A stretch of DNA of 64,000 bases from Aquabacterium sp. A3 (GCF_038069945.1 NZ_JBBPEV010000001.1:1-64000), one strand, 5' to 3'; positions 10,655 through 22,755 are shown, counted from the stretch's first letter. Translations and numbers: made by a program. The notes: a model not told the origin generated them from the letters alone.

Positions 10655-11082
10655 GCGGCCACCTGCTCTGCGGGTCGGGGGGCGTGATCGACCAGGGCCG
10701 CGATGATGGGGCAGTGATCTCCCTTGGCTGACTTCTGGCAACAAGTGACCAAGCCTTCAAGGGCAACGGCCATGGCTTCCAGTTGGGTGGCTCGCTGGCG
10801 GATGTCCAGCACACGTTGCTGGGTGATCTCGCGAACGCGCAGCTGATCGGTCTCAGCGCTCAGAGACACCAGCGAGGCCACATCGTCAAGGGAAAAGCCC
10901 AGCTCTTGCGCGCGCTTGATGAAACGCAGGCGCCGCACGTCACCCTCGTCGTACTGCCGAAAGCCATTGCCTTCACGGGCAGGCTCACGCAACAACCCGC
11001 GACGCTGGTAAAAGCGCACCGCTTCCACGCCGACCCCTGCGGTGTCAGCGAGCTTGCGAACGGTGAAGGCGTGCGTGGGCAT
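10651..11082 (-). CDS. MerR-family metal-responsive regulator of the cus operon
   Basis: 143 residues from the ATG at 11082. A MerR winged helix (FTVRKLADTAGVGVEAVRFY) is followed by a dimer helix and a C-terminal metal loop with C114-C115-x8-C124, the spacing of Hg/Pb-type MerR proteins. The third Cys of those sensors, expected in the middle helix near residue 80, is absent (SAETDQLRV). Metal specificity is therefore not clear: the loop resembles MerR, but the missing Cys and the cus genes downstream favour Cu/Ag. It is first in the operon behind the promoter at 11121-11149. Confidence 0.88.
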   Translation of the reverse strand: MPTHAFTVRKLADTAGVGVEAVRFYQRRGLLREPAREGNGFRQYDEGDVRRLRFIKRAQELGFSLDDVASLVSLSAETDQLRVREITQQRVLDIRQRATQLEAMAVALEGLVTCCQKSAKGDHCPIIAALVDHAPRPAEQVAA

Positions 11083-11120
11083 GAGAGGCAGTTGCGCCGT
11101 AAGTCTGTACAAGTGAACGA

Positions 11121-11149
11121 AGTTTAGGCAGGCCTACCCCATGTGTCAA
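11121..11149 (-). promoter_or_regulatory. Promoter of the merR-cusCBA operon
   Basis: The reverse strand has TTGACA (11149-11144), a 17-base spacer and TAAACT (11126-11121), close to the sigma-70 consensus. The spacer contains GGTAGGCCTGCC, a partial dyad that could be the MerR operator. The -10 lies 38 bases before the regulator's ATG. Confidence 0.7.
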
Positions 11150-11180
11150 GTTTGCCTGGCGGGCGTTGCCTTGACCTGCG

Positions 11181-11198
11181 ATATGGCTAAAGCCATAT
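11181..11198. other. 18-bp palindrome at the end of the DUF1232 gene
   Basis: ATATGGCT (11181-11188), AA, AGCCATAT (11191-11198) is a perfect palindrome that spans the stop codon of the DUF1232 gene. There is no T-run on either side, so it is not a classical terminator. It lies between the copper operon promoter and the DUF1232 gene and may mark a module boundary or a factor-binding site. Confidence 0.5.
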
Positions 11199-11567
11199 CC
11201 AGAGTGCTGTACAGACCCCAATCCAGATAAGCACGATCAGAACCGCACCAAAACGGCTGCTTGGTTTGGATCCCTGCACTTTCAGCCAGTTGTCAGCCTG
11301 TTCGCGGCAGATGACCAAAACCTCAGCGGGCAAGAGCCGAATGGTCAGCCAGATGAGACAAGGCAGCAGCAACACATCATCCACGTAACCGAGCACCGGG
11401 ATGAAGTCCGGGATCAAATCGATAGGACTGAGTGCATAGGCCACGACGAAAAGACCGATGGCTTTCGCATACCACGGCGTTGCCGGGTGTTTGCCAGCGA
11501 ACCAGAGCGTTACACCGTCTCGCTTGATCCGCCTTGCCCAGCCTCTGAGCTTGCCGCTGATGTTCAT
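11187..11567 (-). CDS. YkvA/DUF1232 family membrane protein
   Basis: 126 residues from the ATG at 11567. The DUF1232 signature is clear: W-Y-A-K-A-I-G-L-F-V-V-A-Y-A-L-S-P-I-D-L followed by IPDFIPVLGYVDDVLLLP. Two hydrophobic stretches at residues 36-60 and 70-85 are followed by a final membrane helix (FGAVLIVLIWIGVCTALWIW). The function of the family is unknown. The reading frame stays open for 72 codons upstream, but homology begins at residue 1 of this call. It is separated by only about 90 bases from the divergent island genes, so it may belong to the copper segment rather than to the island backbone. Confidence 0.85.
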   Translation of the reverse strand: MNISGKLRGWARRIKRDGVTLWFAGKHPATPWYAKAIGLFVVAYALSPIDLIPDFIPVLGYVDDVLLLPCLIWLTIRLLPAEVLVICREQADNWLKVQGSKPSSRFGAVLIVLIWIGVCTALWIWL

Positions 11568-11658
11568 GCTATCGAGAATGCCACATACGCGCTCGGGCTT
11601 GACGTCGCATGAAGTCGCGAGAGCATGAACCATCGCATGTTCATGAAGGAGCGCCACC

Positions 11659-12954
11659 ATGGTAAAAACCACTGTCACCGTCCAGGGCGGTTCGGCGGCC
11701 CTGCCGACCCTGCTCGGGCAAGGCCCCGCCCGCATCCCCACAGGCGGCAAGATCCGCGCAGGCATCAAGGTGCTCACCCGCAAGGCGGCGGAGCAACCCC
11801 AGGCTCAACGCCTCTACGACGAGGGCGTTGAAGCCGGCCAGTCCTTCGATCAGATCGAACGCGCCATCGTGGGTGCGATGCCGCAACTCAAGTCACCGCT
11901 GATCCCGCGCAACGTGCCCTGGTTTACCGTGCGGGCACAAGACTTCCCCAATCCCGAGACACCGAAGCAGATCCTGCAAGCCTATGGCGAGGACCGTGGT
12001 GAAGGCCTTCACCTCTATCGCTTCCCCATCGTCTTTCCGGCTGACCAGTGGCAGACCGTGATGCCGCATGAACTCGCGGCCTGGGGGGCGCAGGACAAGC
12101 GCTACTGGTCGCAGTATTCGGCTGATGGCCGTGTGCGCCACTGCATGTGCCATGCACCTGTGCCCATGGACAACACGGGCCGGCGCTCTATCCGCATCTT
12201 CGGTGGGCGCAAGACGGTTCTGCGCGAAGACAACGGCGGCATTTGCGAGCCCGAGTCCTGCGCTGACTACCAGCAGCGGCGCTGCAACCTGACCGGGCGG
12301 TTCCTGTTCTTCATCCCGGGTATCCGCTCCATCAGTGCGTTCGAGTTGCCTACAAACAGCTTCTACGCGATGAACGCGGCCATCCAGAAGTTCGAAACCA
12401 TCGGCTTTCTGCGTGGCGGTCGTATCTCTGGCTTTCTGGATCGGCAACGCACCCCGTTTTACCTGACCAAGCGCTTGATGGAGGTTGCCCACATCGACGA
12501 GACGGGCCTGCCCACCCGTGTGCCGCAATGGATCATCGAATTGGAAGCGCCTGTGGATGTGACCGCCTTGTTGCGTGACAGGGAGGACGAAGACACGGCC
12601 ATTGTTCAAGCGCAACTGGCCACTCAGGTCCTGGATGGGGCCCCAACGTGGGAGGGTGCTGGTGCCGATGTGGATGCCGATGTGGATGCCGTTGTGGCGT
12701 CGGTGATCGCTGAGGCACCCAAGGACGCCCCGGTGCATGACGGGGATCTCACCTTGGAACACCTCCTGGCGCGTGCCCAAGCCTATGGCATTGCTGCGGA
12801 CCAATACCAGGCCTACGCCGACCGACGGTGGGGCCGAGGGTGGCGGCTTAACCCGCATGGTCGTCGCCGTGCTTGGGATGAACTGGATCGCTATCGCAAC
12901 GACCCGCAGGGCTACCTCGACAAGATCGAGAGCGAACTGCACCGGGTGACATGA
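11659..12954 (+). CDS. Gp3-like (recombination directionality factor-like) island protein
   Basis: 431 residues. A region R-I-P-T-G-G-K-I-R-A-G-I-K-V at 25-38 opens the domain. Later there is a cysteine cluster (C-M-C-H, C-E-P-E-S-C, R-R-C) followed by GRFLFFIPGIRSISAFELPT and NSFYAMNAAI. That order, a Cys box, then hydrophobic strands, then an S-x-x-A-helix, is the layout of phage Gp3-like directionality factors; homologues in integrative elements are often named hydrolase or metal-binding protein. The C-terminal third is low-complexity acidic and then basic. Good ribosome site (GGAGCGCCACC). It is followed 12 bases later by the SbcD-like gene. The RDF role is inferred, with a tyrosine recombinase at 50.3 kb as possible partner. 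Confidence 0.6.
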   Translation: MVKTTVTVQGGSAALPTLLGQGPARIPTGGKIRAGIKVLTRKAAEQPQAQRLYDEGVEAGQSFDQIERAIVGAMPQLKSPLIPRNVPWFTVRAQDFPNPETPKQILQAYGEDRGEGLHLYRFPIVFPADQWQTVMPHELAAWGAQDKRYWSQYSADGRVRHCMCHAPVPMDNTGRRSIRIFGGRKTVLREDNGGICEPESCADYQQRRCNLTGRFLFFIPGIRSISAFELPTNSFYAMNAAIQKFETIGFLRGGRISGFLDRQRTPFYLTKRLMEVAHIDETGLPTRVPQWIIELEAPVDVTALLRDREDEDTAIVQAQLATQVLDGAPTWEGAGADVDADVDAVVASVIAEAPKDAPVHDGDLTLEHLLARAQAYGIAADQYQAYADRRWGRGWRLNPHGRRRAWDELDRYRNDPQGYLDKIESELHRVT

Positions 12955-12966
12955 AGGAGATACGGC

Positions 12967-14229
12967 ATGGTTCGCATTGCTCATTTTTCTGACCTTCACT
13001 ACGGCCCCAAGAACCTGATCGAGGCCGACCGCTGTTTCGGGGCAGCCATCGACATGGCCATGGCCTCAGGTGTGCAGGCTGCAGTGCTGTCTGGGGATTC
13101 AACCGATCACGCCCTGGACCTGCATTCGCCCGCTGCCGAACGCCTGGTGGCGCAGGTGCGTCGCCTGGCTGACCATTGTCCGGTGCTGATGCTGCAAGGC
13201 ACGTTCTCTCATGAGCCACCGGGCACCCTGTCCATCTTCAAATCCTTGGGCGGGCGTTACCCTGTCCATGTGGTCGACCAGATTGGACAAGTGGCGCTCA
13301 TGCCGAACGGCTGCTGGCAGGTTTCTTCAAGCTGGCGTTTCGATGTGCTGCCAGATGGGCTCATGGCCCTGTTCAGTTGCGTGCCCACGGTCAACAAGGC
13401 TGCTGTGGCGGCGACGGTGGGGGCGGGGGCTGCTGCCGAGGCAGTGGGCGAGCACCTGGCCGTCTTGCTGGCCGGGTTTGCCGAGAGCCACCGACGCGCA
13501 CAGACCTTGGCGGTGCCGTCCATCGGCGTATCGCATGGCACCGTCTTTGGCTGCATGAGCGAGCACGGCGTTCCCATGGCCGGATTCGACCACGAGTTCA
13601 CCACGGGCGCATTGTTTGCTGCCGAGGCCCAGGCTTTCATGCTGGGGCACATCCACCGACATCAGGCATGGGACTGTGAGGCGCGGCATGGGCAGCAGCG
13701 CATCGCCTATGCGGGCTCCATCGGGCGCTTCCACTATGGGGAGGATGGCGACAAGGGCTGGCTGCTGTGGGAGGTGGATACCTCGTCAGCGGTCTGCACG
13801 CTGCAGCCGACACCTGCTCGGCGAACGGTTGACATTGTGTTTGACGGCAAGCCAGACCTCGACACCTTGCGGGATGCGGTGGCGCAACAGGACGTTGCCG
13901 GGGCGTTCGTGCGTGTCCGGTGGACGGTGGCGGACGAAGATCGCCATGAGGTCAATCGCCAGGCCATTCAGGAGGCGTTGGGTGCGGCAGCTGAAGTCAA
14001 GTTAGAAGGGCGCATTGTGCCGGTTGTGCGGACCAGAGCGGCGGGCATTTCGCAGTTGGACAGTTTGGAACAGAAAGTCACGGCTTGGGCGCAGGCAACG
14101 GGTGTTCAGCATGCGGGGCTGCTGAGATGCCTTGGTGAATTGGTGTGTTCACAGCCCGATGAAATCGCTGGCAGAATTTTGGAAGCGAAATGCCTAAGTT
14201 GCGGTGATGGTGGCATCAAGGGCGTATGA
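12967..14229 (+). CDS. SbcD-like metallophosphoesterase
   Basis: 420 residues, calcineurin-like phosphoesterase fold. Metal motifs in order: D-L-H-Y (residues 9-12), G-D-S-T-D-H, then G-T-F-S-H-E in place of the usual GNHD (a variant common in phage-type SbcD proteins), S-H-G, and G-H-I-H-R-H. SbcD proteins cut DNA ends and hairpins with the SMC-like ATPase SbcC. The natural partner here is the SbcC-like gene at 22756, now 8.5 kb away. The last 20 or so residues (after PDEIAGRILEAK) look unusual and may have been changed by the adjacent insertion. The start has AAGGAGAT upstream. Confidence 0.85.
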   Translation: MVRIAHFSDLHYGPKNLIEADRCFGAAIDMAMASGVQAAVLSGDSTDHALDLHSPAAERLVAQVRRLADHCPVLMLQGTFSHEPPGTLSIFKSLGGRYPVHVVDQIGQVALMPNGCWQVSSSWRFDVLPDGLMALFSCVPTVNKAAVAATVGAGAAAEAVGEHLAVLLAGFAESHRRAQTLAVPSIGVSHGTVFGCMSEHGVPMAGFDHEFTTGALFAAEAQAFMLGHIHRHQAWDCEARHGQQRIAYAGSIGRFHYGEDGDKGWLLWEVDTSSAVCTLQPTPARRTVDIVFDGKPDLDTLRDAVAQQDVAGAFVRVRWTVADEDRHEVNRQAIQEALGAAAEVKLEGRIVPVVRTRAAGISQLDSLEQKVTAWAQATGVQHAGLLRCLGELVCSQPDEIAGRILEAKCLSCGDGGIKGV

Positions 14230-14662
14230 GCCGCGAATGGTGTCTAGCGATGACGTTCTGCTGTGTCGATCTACCGTTCCGCAGTCATACACGTGCAGGG
14301 TGGATGAGGGGTGCCATCGACCAACGCGGATCTGCCATGAGCAGTCGTTGTGCCCACGCACCTGAGCGGCAGGCCAAGGCTGGGAGCTGCCGCTTACCAC
14401 TCGTCGACCTCATTGCGATGCAAGCGCTGGGTCAGATGCCCATCAGCGGTCATTCACAAGGGCCAGCTATCGACCCATAGCAGACGTCTATATTTGGCAT
14501 AGATAGCACAACTTATTTCCCTCACAGGCACCCGCGACCATGCCACAAAAATGACATCAACGAGTCATCAGGGTGTCATATCACGACATTACCATCGCTG
14601 CAATTCAGATTCGTAATCAGGTCATCATTTTTGATTACGAATTCAAATCTGCCGGAGGTGTC
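14230..14662. other. Gene-free junction and ptx control region
   Basis: No convincing gene. From about 14480 onward the sequence becomes visibly A/T-richer than the island backbone, which suggests a junction between the SbcD-like gene and the ptx cassette. It contains ATGACA (14551-14556) and TGTCAT (14574-14579) in opposite orientation and the perfect 11-bp dyad described separately. Confidence 0.6.
14609..14642 (+). promoter_or_regulatory. 11-bp perfect inverted repeat before ptxA
   Basis: ATTCGTAATCA (14609-14619) and TGATTACGAAT (14632-14642) are exact reverse complements with a 12-base spacer, ending 20 bases before the ptxA start and just upstream of its ribosome site. It could be an operator for the LysR-type PtxE or for a phosphate-responsive regulator, or a leader hairpin. 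No T-run follows, so it is not a terminator. Confidence 0.6.
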
Positions 14663-16344
<1,682 letters not shown>

Positions 16345-17154
16345 GTGAGCGACAGCATGCAAGCTGATTTTGGTTTGATTCTGGCCGAGCGCCAGCGCGT
16401 ATGGAACCGCACGATACTGCAGTTTGCCGTTGTGCTGGCGATTGTGATCGGTTGCTGGTATTACGTCGGCCTATTTGATGCCGAGCGATTGAAGGATGGC
16501 ATGCCAAGCCTGGTAAAAATTGCCGGCGAGATGTTCCCACCGAACTTCTCGCAGGCTGGCACCTGGGTCAAACCGGTACTGGATACCTTGGCCATGAGTA
16601 TCGCCGGCACGGCAATCGCGGTATTGCTATCCATTCCCTTAGGAGTGCTCGCCGCGCGGAATACTAGCCCTCATCCACTCGTGTATCAAGCCACACGCGG
16701 CCTGTTAAACGCTTTGCGATCGATACCCGAACTGATCATGGGCATCCTGTTCGTGGCAGCCGTTGGCTTCGGCGCATTGCCGGGTGTTTTAGCCCTAGGC
16801 TTACATTCGGTTGGCATGATCGCCAAATTTTTTTCGGAATCGATCGAACATGCCGATCCGGCACCGGTAGAAGCCGCGCATGCAGCGGGCTGCACGCCAT
16901 TGCAGGTGATTTTTCATGGGATCTTTCCCCAAGTGCTTCCGCAAATGGCCGATACCGCGATCTATCGATGGGAATACAACTTCCGTGCTTCGACCGTGAT
17001 GGGCATGGTCGGCGCCGGTGGAATCGGGTTCGAGCTGATGGGCTCTCTGCGCATCATGCAATACCAGGATGTCTCGGCTATTTTGCTGGTTATTTTAGGC
17101 ATGGTTACCCTCGTCGACGCCTTCAGCTCCTTCCTGCGTCGCAAGTTCAAATAA
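16345..17154 (+). CDS. ptxC: Phosphite ABC transporter permease
   Basis: 269 residues starting with GTG immediately after the ptxB stop; an in-frame ATG four codons later is possible. It has the membrane permease pattern of the PhnE family: a first helix (FAVVLAIVIGCWYYV), further helices, and the EAA loop EAAHAAGCTPLQVIFHGIFP that contacts the ATPase. The final segment VMGMVGAGGIGFEL is typical of phosphonate permeases. It forms the channel of the PtxABC importer. Confidence 0.92.
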   Translation: MSDSMQADFGLILAERQRVWNRTILQFAVVLAIVIGCWYYVGLFDAERLKDGMPSLVKIAGEMFPPNFSQAGTWVKPVLDTLAMSIAGTAIAVLLSIPLGVLAARNTSPHPLVYQATRGLLNALRSIPELIMGILFVAAVGFGALPGVLALGLHSVGMIAKFFSESIEHADPAPVEAAHAAGCTPLQVIFHGIFPQVLPQMADTAIYRWEYNFRASTVMGMVGAGGIGFELMGSLRIMQYQDVSAILLVILGMVTLVDAFSSFLRRKFK

Positions 17155-19070
<1,916 letters not shown>

Positions 19071-19474
19071 CAAAACGAATGTCTGCTTCTGGCCGAGTCG
19101 AGCCCGCCAGCTCACGAAATTGCTCGCTCTAAACCGGCCGGTCAGGACGTGCCCCCTGAGCGACTGCTCTTGGGCGATGTGGTTGGCCGAGGGGGCGCCC
19201 GCACCCGGCCAGCAGCTGACTTTTGCCAACGTCAGCTTTCCGGTCAGCCGGTTCACCGCCGAATATCAGACTTCGCAGGCAATTTGTCTGCGCCGAAAGG
19301 GAACGAAGCTCGCGCGCGACCACCGATCCCGTCATGCGTTTCATGCGACCGCTCATTCGCGTTCCTTCAGGTCGAGACTGGCACACCGGTGAAATTCGAG
19401 CGTGCGGGCATAAGACCGCGGCGCTGCGCAAAGGAGTAGCCACCCCTGATACAGTTTTGCCTAGGGGGCACAAC
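19071..19474 (+). other. Gene-poor junction between ptx and CBASS
   Basis: No gene is supported. Several overlapping open frames exist but none looks like a protein family or has a ribosome site. Composition returns to G/C-rich here, so this probably marks the junction of separately acquired modules. The last 30 bases (AGGGGGCACAAC before the ATG) supply the ribosome site of the following CD-NTase gene. Confidence 0.55.
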
Positions 19475-20338
19475 ATGGCGTACACCGTAGAGGGATCGTT
19501 CGACGCGTTCTACGAGAACATCAACCTCGGCGGCGATCACCGAGAGACCGCGAACAAACGTCGCGATGACATCGTCAACAAGCTAGGCAAGACCTTTTCG
19601 ATCATTGAAGCATTCGGGGCGGGTTCGATCCCGAAGTACACCGCTCTTAAGAATCACTCCGATCTAGACGTGATAGTCGCACTACATCACGGCAAGCACA
19701 TTGACGGAAAAACGCCAACGCAAGTCCTACAGTCAGTACGAGATGCGCTGGCAGAGTGGAGAACGGGCGCGCGAAAGAATGGGCAGGCGGTGACTCTCTA
19801 CTACAAGACTTGGCCAAACGTCGATATCGTTCCCGTAAGTCGTGTTGTGAACGATGATGGCATCGTCGTGTACTACGACGTGCCTGACTCCAACACTGAC
19901 ACTTGGATCGCCTCTCGACCCAAGACCCACGCCGCGGACATAGAAAAGAAATCCTCTGACTGCGGGTACAAGTTTAGGCGGCTCATCAAGATGATCAAGC
20001 ACTGGAATAGGATTCACAGCGATTACCTACAGAGCTACCACATCGAGGTGCTGGCTCTGAAGGTGTTCGACTCCAACTTGGACGACACACCCTGGAGCGT
20101 TTTTCAATTCTTCGACAAGGCTCGACCACTGCTCGCCAGCAATTTGTGGCACGAACTCGGATTTGTCGACAGTTACTTGTCTTGGTCAGATCGCCAAGAG
20201 GCACTCAAGAGGTTCGACACGGCCATCGATAAGAGTCGATCAGCTTGGCACAAGACCTACGACAAGAACGACGACCACAAGGGCGCAATAGAGATCTGGA
20301 AGCAAATGTTCGGCGACTTGTTTCCTGCGTACGGCTAA
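19475..20338 (+). CDS. CD-NTase (SMODS nucleotidyltransferase) of a short CBASS
   Basis: 287 residues from the ATG at 19475. The nucleotidyltransferase core is visible: G50-S51 in GAGSIPKYT, the metal pair D63-x-D65 in HSDLDVIVAL, and the third aspartate D117 in NVDIVPV. Together these match SMODS/CD-NTase enzymes that make cyclic or linear oligonucleotide signals upon phage infection. The next gene of the original operon is the S-4TM-type effector at 21505, so the two form a minimal (type I) CBASS. The stop codon TAA lies within the CTAA target duplication of the IS at 20339, so the insertion left the protein complete. Confidence 0.85.
   Translation: MAYTVEGSFDAFYENINLGGDHRETANKRRDDIVNKLGKTFSIIEAFGAGSIPKYTALKNHSDLDVIVALHHGKHIDGKTPTQVLQSVRDALAEWRTGARKNGQAVTLYYKTWPNVDIVPVSRVVNDDGIVVYYDVPDSNTDTWIASRPKTHAADIEKKSSDCGYKFRRLIKMIKHWNRIHSDYLQSYHIEVLALKVFDSNLDDTPWSVFQFFDKARPLLASNLWHELGFVDSYLSWSDRQEALKRFDTAIDKSRSAWHKTYDKNDDHKGAIEIWKQMFGDLFPAYG
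20335..20338. repeat. IS5-type target-site duplication, left copy
   Basis: CTAA directly abuts the left inverted repeat of the IS and is repeated at 21497-21500. It fits the YTAR target of IS5-group elements and includes the stop codon of the CD-NTase gene. Confidence 0.85.
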
Positions 20339-21496
20339 GGAAGGTCTGCATAAACCGCCCAGCCATGTGCTTGGCGCCGGCCTGATTGCCTGAGACCATT
20401 GAGCCCATGAAGCAGAGCAGCCTTGGATTGGGAACCTCGACGAAGCGCACGCGCCGTCGGGAGTTCCTCGACGAGATGGACCGGGTGGTGCCATGGTCCG
20501 ACCTGGTGGCAGAGATCGCGCCGTTCATGCCCGAGGGCAAGCGCGGGCGCCCGCCGTTCCCGGTGGAGTCGCTGCTGCGCATCCACTTCATGCAGCAGTG
20601 GTTCACGCTGAGCGACCCGGCCATGGAAGAAGCGTTGCATGACATGCCGCTCTTCCGTGACTTCGCCGGCCTGGGCGGCTGGGATGACCGGTTGCCTGAC
20701 GAGAGCACGATCTTGCGCTTCCGCCACGTGCTGGAGAAGCACAAGCTGGCCGAGCGGATCCTGGCGACCGTCAACCTGCTGCTGGGCGCCAAGGGCCTGA
20801 TGCTGCGCAGCGGCACGGTGGTCGACGCCACGCTGATCTCGGCGCCGAGCTCGACCAAGAACGCCAGCGGCGAGCGCGACCCGGAGATGCACCAGAGCAA
20901 GAAGGGCCAGCAATGGTTCTTCGGCATGAAGGCGCACATCGGCGTGGACGCTGATTCCGGCCTGGTGCACACCGTGCGCGGCACGGCTGGCAACGTCAAC
21001 GATGTGGTCGAAGCCAACAGCTTGCTGCATGGGCAAGAGACAGATGTGTTTGCCGATGCGGGCTACCAAGGCGCCCATAAGCGGCCCGACGCCAAGGACG
21101 ATGTGCAGTGGCACGTGGCCATGCGCCCAGGCTTGCGCAAGTTGCTGGACAAGGCTGACCCCATGGATGCGCTGACCGATCAGCTCGAGCGCATCAAGGC
21201 CAGCATCCGCGCCAAGGTGGAGCACCCGTTCCGTGTCATCAAGCGCCAGTTCGGGCATGTGAAGGTGCGCTACCGCGGCCTGGCCAAGAACACGGCGCAG
21301 TTGCAAACGCTGTTTGCGTTGGCCAATCTGTGGATGGTGCGCAGGCGTTTGAGCGGGAGCCAGGCATGAGTGCGCCTGGTGCATGGGAGATGGGCGCCAA
21401 ACGCGCCCAAAACTCCTGCCAGAGGACCGGCCAGACAGCAATTTGGTCATGTCAGTACGCCCAACCATGGTCAGCGCTCATTTGTGCAGACCTTCC
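20339..21496 (+). mobile_element. Complete IS5-family insertion sequence
   Basis: A 1158-bp element with terminal inverted repeats GGAAGGTCTGCA (20339-20350) and TGCAGACCTTCC (21485-21496), flanked by CTAA duplications and holding a single transposase gene. Removing it and one CTAA joins the CD-NTase stop to the effector start with only four bases between them. Confidence 0.92.
20407..21369 (+). CDS. IS5-family DDE transposase
   Basis: 320 residues. The N-terminal domain MKQSSLGLGTSTKRTRRREF is typical of the IS1021/IS5 subgroup. The DDE residues are visible in VVDATLI (first Asp), DVFADAGYQG (second Asp) and RAKVEHPFRV (Glu). The start at 20407 gives the conserved N-terminus; an upstream in-frame ATG seven codons earlier is less likely. 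The gene appears intact, so the element may still be mobile. Confidence 0.93.
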   Translation: MKQSSLGLGTSTKRTRRREFLDEMDRVVPWSDLVAEIAPFMPEGKRGRPPFPVESLLRIHFMQQWFTLSDPAMEEALHDMPLFRDFAGLGGWDDRLPDESTILRFRHVLEKHKLAERILATVNLLLGAKGLMLRSGTVVDATLISAPSSTKNASGERDPEMHQSKKGQQWFFGMKAHIGVDADSGLVHTVRGTAGNVNDVVEANSLLHGQETDVFADAGYQGAHKRPDAKDDVQWHVAMRPGLRKLLDKADPMDALTDQLERIKASIRAKVEHPFRVIKRQFGHVKVRYRGLAKNTAQLQTLFALANLWMVRRRLSGSQA

Positions 21497-21500
21497 CTAA
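21497..21500. repeat. IS5-type target-site duplication, right copy
   Basis: CTAA, identical to 20335-20338, follows the right inverted repeat. Confidence 0.85.
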
Positions 21501-21504
21501 CCGC

Positions 21505-22269
21505 ATGTCTCACTCTGACCCGATCCGCACCAACTACTTCGACGCTGTGCAAAAGGTGGAGAAGGTGAGCGACTGGCTGTTCTACCTGAGCGCGCTGCTC
21601 TCGTTTTGTGCGCTGCTGGTGGAGCAAAAGACTCACCCCGATGCGTACGAACTTGTACTACTCCTGTTCGGTATTTCGGTCATCGCAATGTTCGCGCTTG
21701 GCATAACGCTCCGCCTGTATCTGACGCCGAGGGCAGAGGACAAGCGCCGCCAAGACTTCTTCAGCCGAGCGTGCCATGTCAACCTGATTCATCAGCAGAC
21801 CGACGGGTACTACAACAACGACTTCAAGGACCCGATCAAGCGGATGGCCGCGCAGGTGCTAGAGAACAGTTTTTTCAGCAAGGAGATCGCGCTTCGCATG
21901 GCTCGCCGTGAGCGTGCCAAGGTAGCCGTGTATGCGCTGATATGGCTTGTGCTTCTGCACAACCGTCGAACGGACCTTGGCTGGATCGTCGCCGCCTCGC
22001 AAGCGATTTTCAGCGAGCAGATCTTGTCCAAGTTGTTCCGTCTGGAGTGGCTCCGCATCCGGTTCGAGAAGACATTCGAGGACGTTTTTCGACTGTTTCA
22101 GACTAAGCCCTCTGTCACGCAGTTCACCGCACACGCTCTGGACGCGCTAACGATGTACGAGGCGGCTAAGGCCAACGCAGGCATCGCGCTGTCGTCGAAA
22201 ATCTTTGACGACCTGAATCAAACCCTGGCGACGGATTGGGAAAAGGTTAAGTCGACCTTGAAGATGTAA
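21505..22269 (+). CDS. S-4TM-type membrane effector of the short CBASS
   Basis: 254 residues. Two hydrophobic pairs are visible: WLFYLSALLSFCALLV plus ELVLLLFGISVIAMFALGIT near residues 20-70, and VAVYALIWLVLLH plus the WIVAASQAIF region near 135-170. Charged segments lie between and after them. This four-helix layout next to a SMODS nucleotidyltransferase is that of the S-4TM family of predicted pore-forming CBASS effectors. It would damage the inner membrane when the nucleotide signal is made. The gene now starts eight bases after the IS end and may have lost its native transcription or be read from the IS. Confidence 0.7.
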   Translation: MSHSDPIRTNYFDAVQKVEKVSDWLFYLSALLSFCALLVEQKTHPDAYELVLLLFGISVIAMFALGITLRLYLTPRAEDKRRQDFFSRACHVNLIHQQTDGYYNNDFKDPIKRMAAQVLENSFFSKEIALRMARRERAKVAVYALIWLVLLHNRRTDLGWIVAASQAIFSEQILSKLFRLEWLRIRFEKTFEDVFRLFQTKPSVTQFTAHALDALTMYEAAKANAGIALSSKIFDDLNQTLATDWEKVKSTLKM

Positions 22270-22755
22270 CCACGTTGGCAGGGCCATGTCGGCCAAGATG
22301 GATGGTCCGATGTTTCTCGCCGATGTTGGCGTTCTCCGCAAAGTGCAGTGCCATCAGCTGCCCGCGGTAACAACCGGCTAGTACGCTGCAAGCGAGGCTT
22401 CCGAAGCGCTGAGCACACATGCGGACTCAAGGCACGTGCTTGGCCTTAATTGCCCCGTGTGCCACCGATCAACCTATGCGCTCAGTCAAGAGACTACCTT
22501 CGGGTGCTTCGCCTGGTTTGAGGGACAGCTTCGGAGCGACGAAGCCGAGGTCTTAGATGTCGCATTCGCGTCGATCGCCGGCGCTCTCGAATGACCGCTG
22601 CGCGACTTCCAACGCTGCGACCATGCTGCGGCGCGACCGTTTCGGGTTGACCGGCCGCTCCCGCTGCAGTGCTGGCATTCACCGTACTGACAGGCAGACG
22701 TTGACAACGTGACATCACGTCGGAAACTGGTTTCAGCAAACCGCTGGAGCCAACC
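22270..22755. other. Gene-poor junction before the SbcC-like gene
   Basis: No gene is supported in 486 bases. The sequence is G/C-rich with scattered short open frames lacking ribosome sites. It is the right-hand junction of the segment that separates the SbcD-like and SbcC-like genes. The last bases (CTGGAGCCAACC) form the ribosome site of the SbcC-like gene. Confidence 0.55.

Noticed and set aside
11568-11783. Upstream extension of the DUF1232 gene.
   Set aside because: It runs antisense into the start of the Gp3-like gene, which has its own good ribosome site, and DUF1232 homology begins at 11567.
12967-14229. SbcD-like gene considered as CRISPR/Gabija-type nuclease.
   Set aside because: The motif set is that of a calcineurin-like phosphoesterase and there is a matching SbcC-like ATPase in the window.
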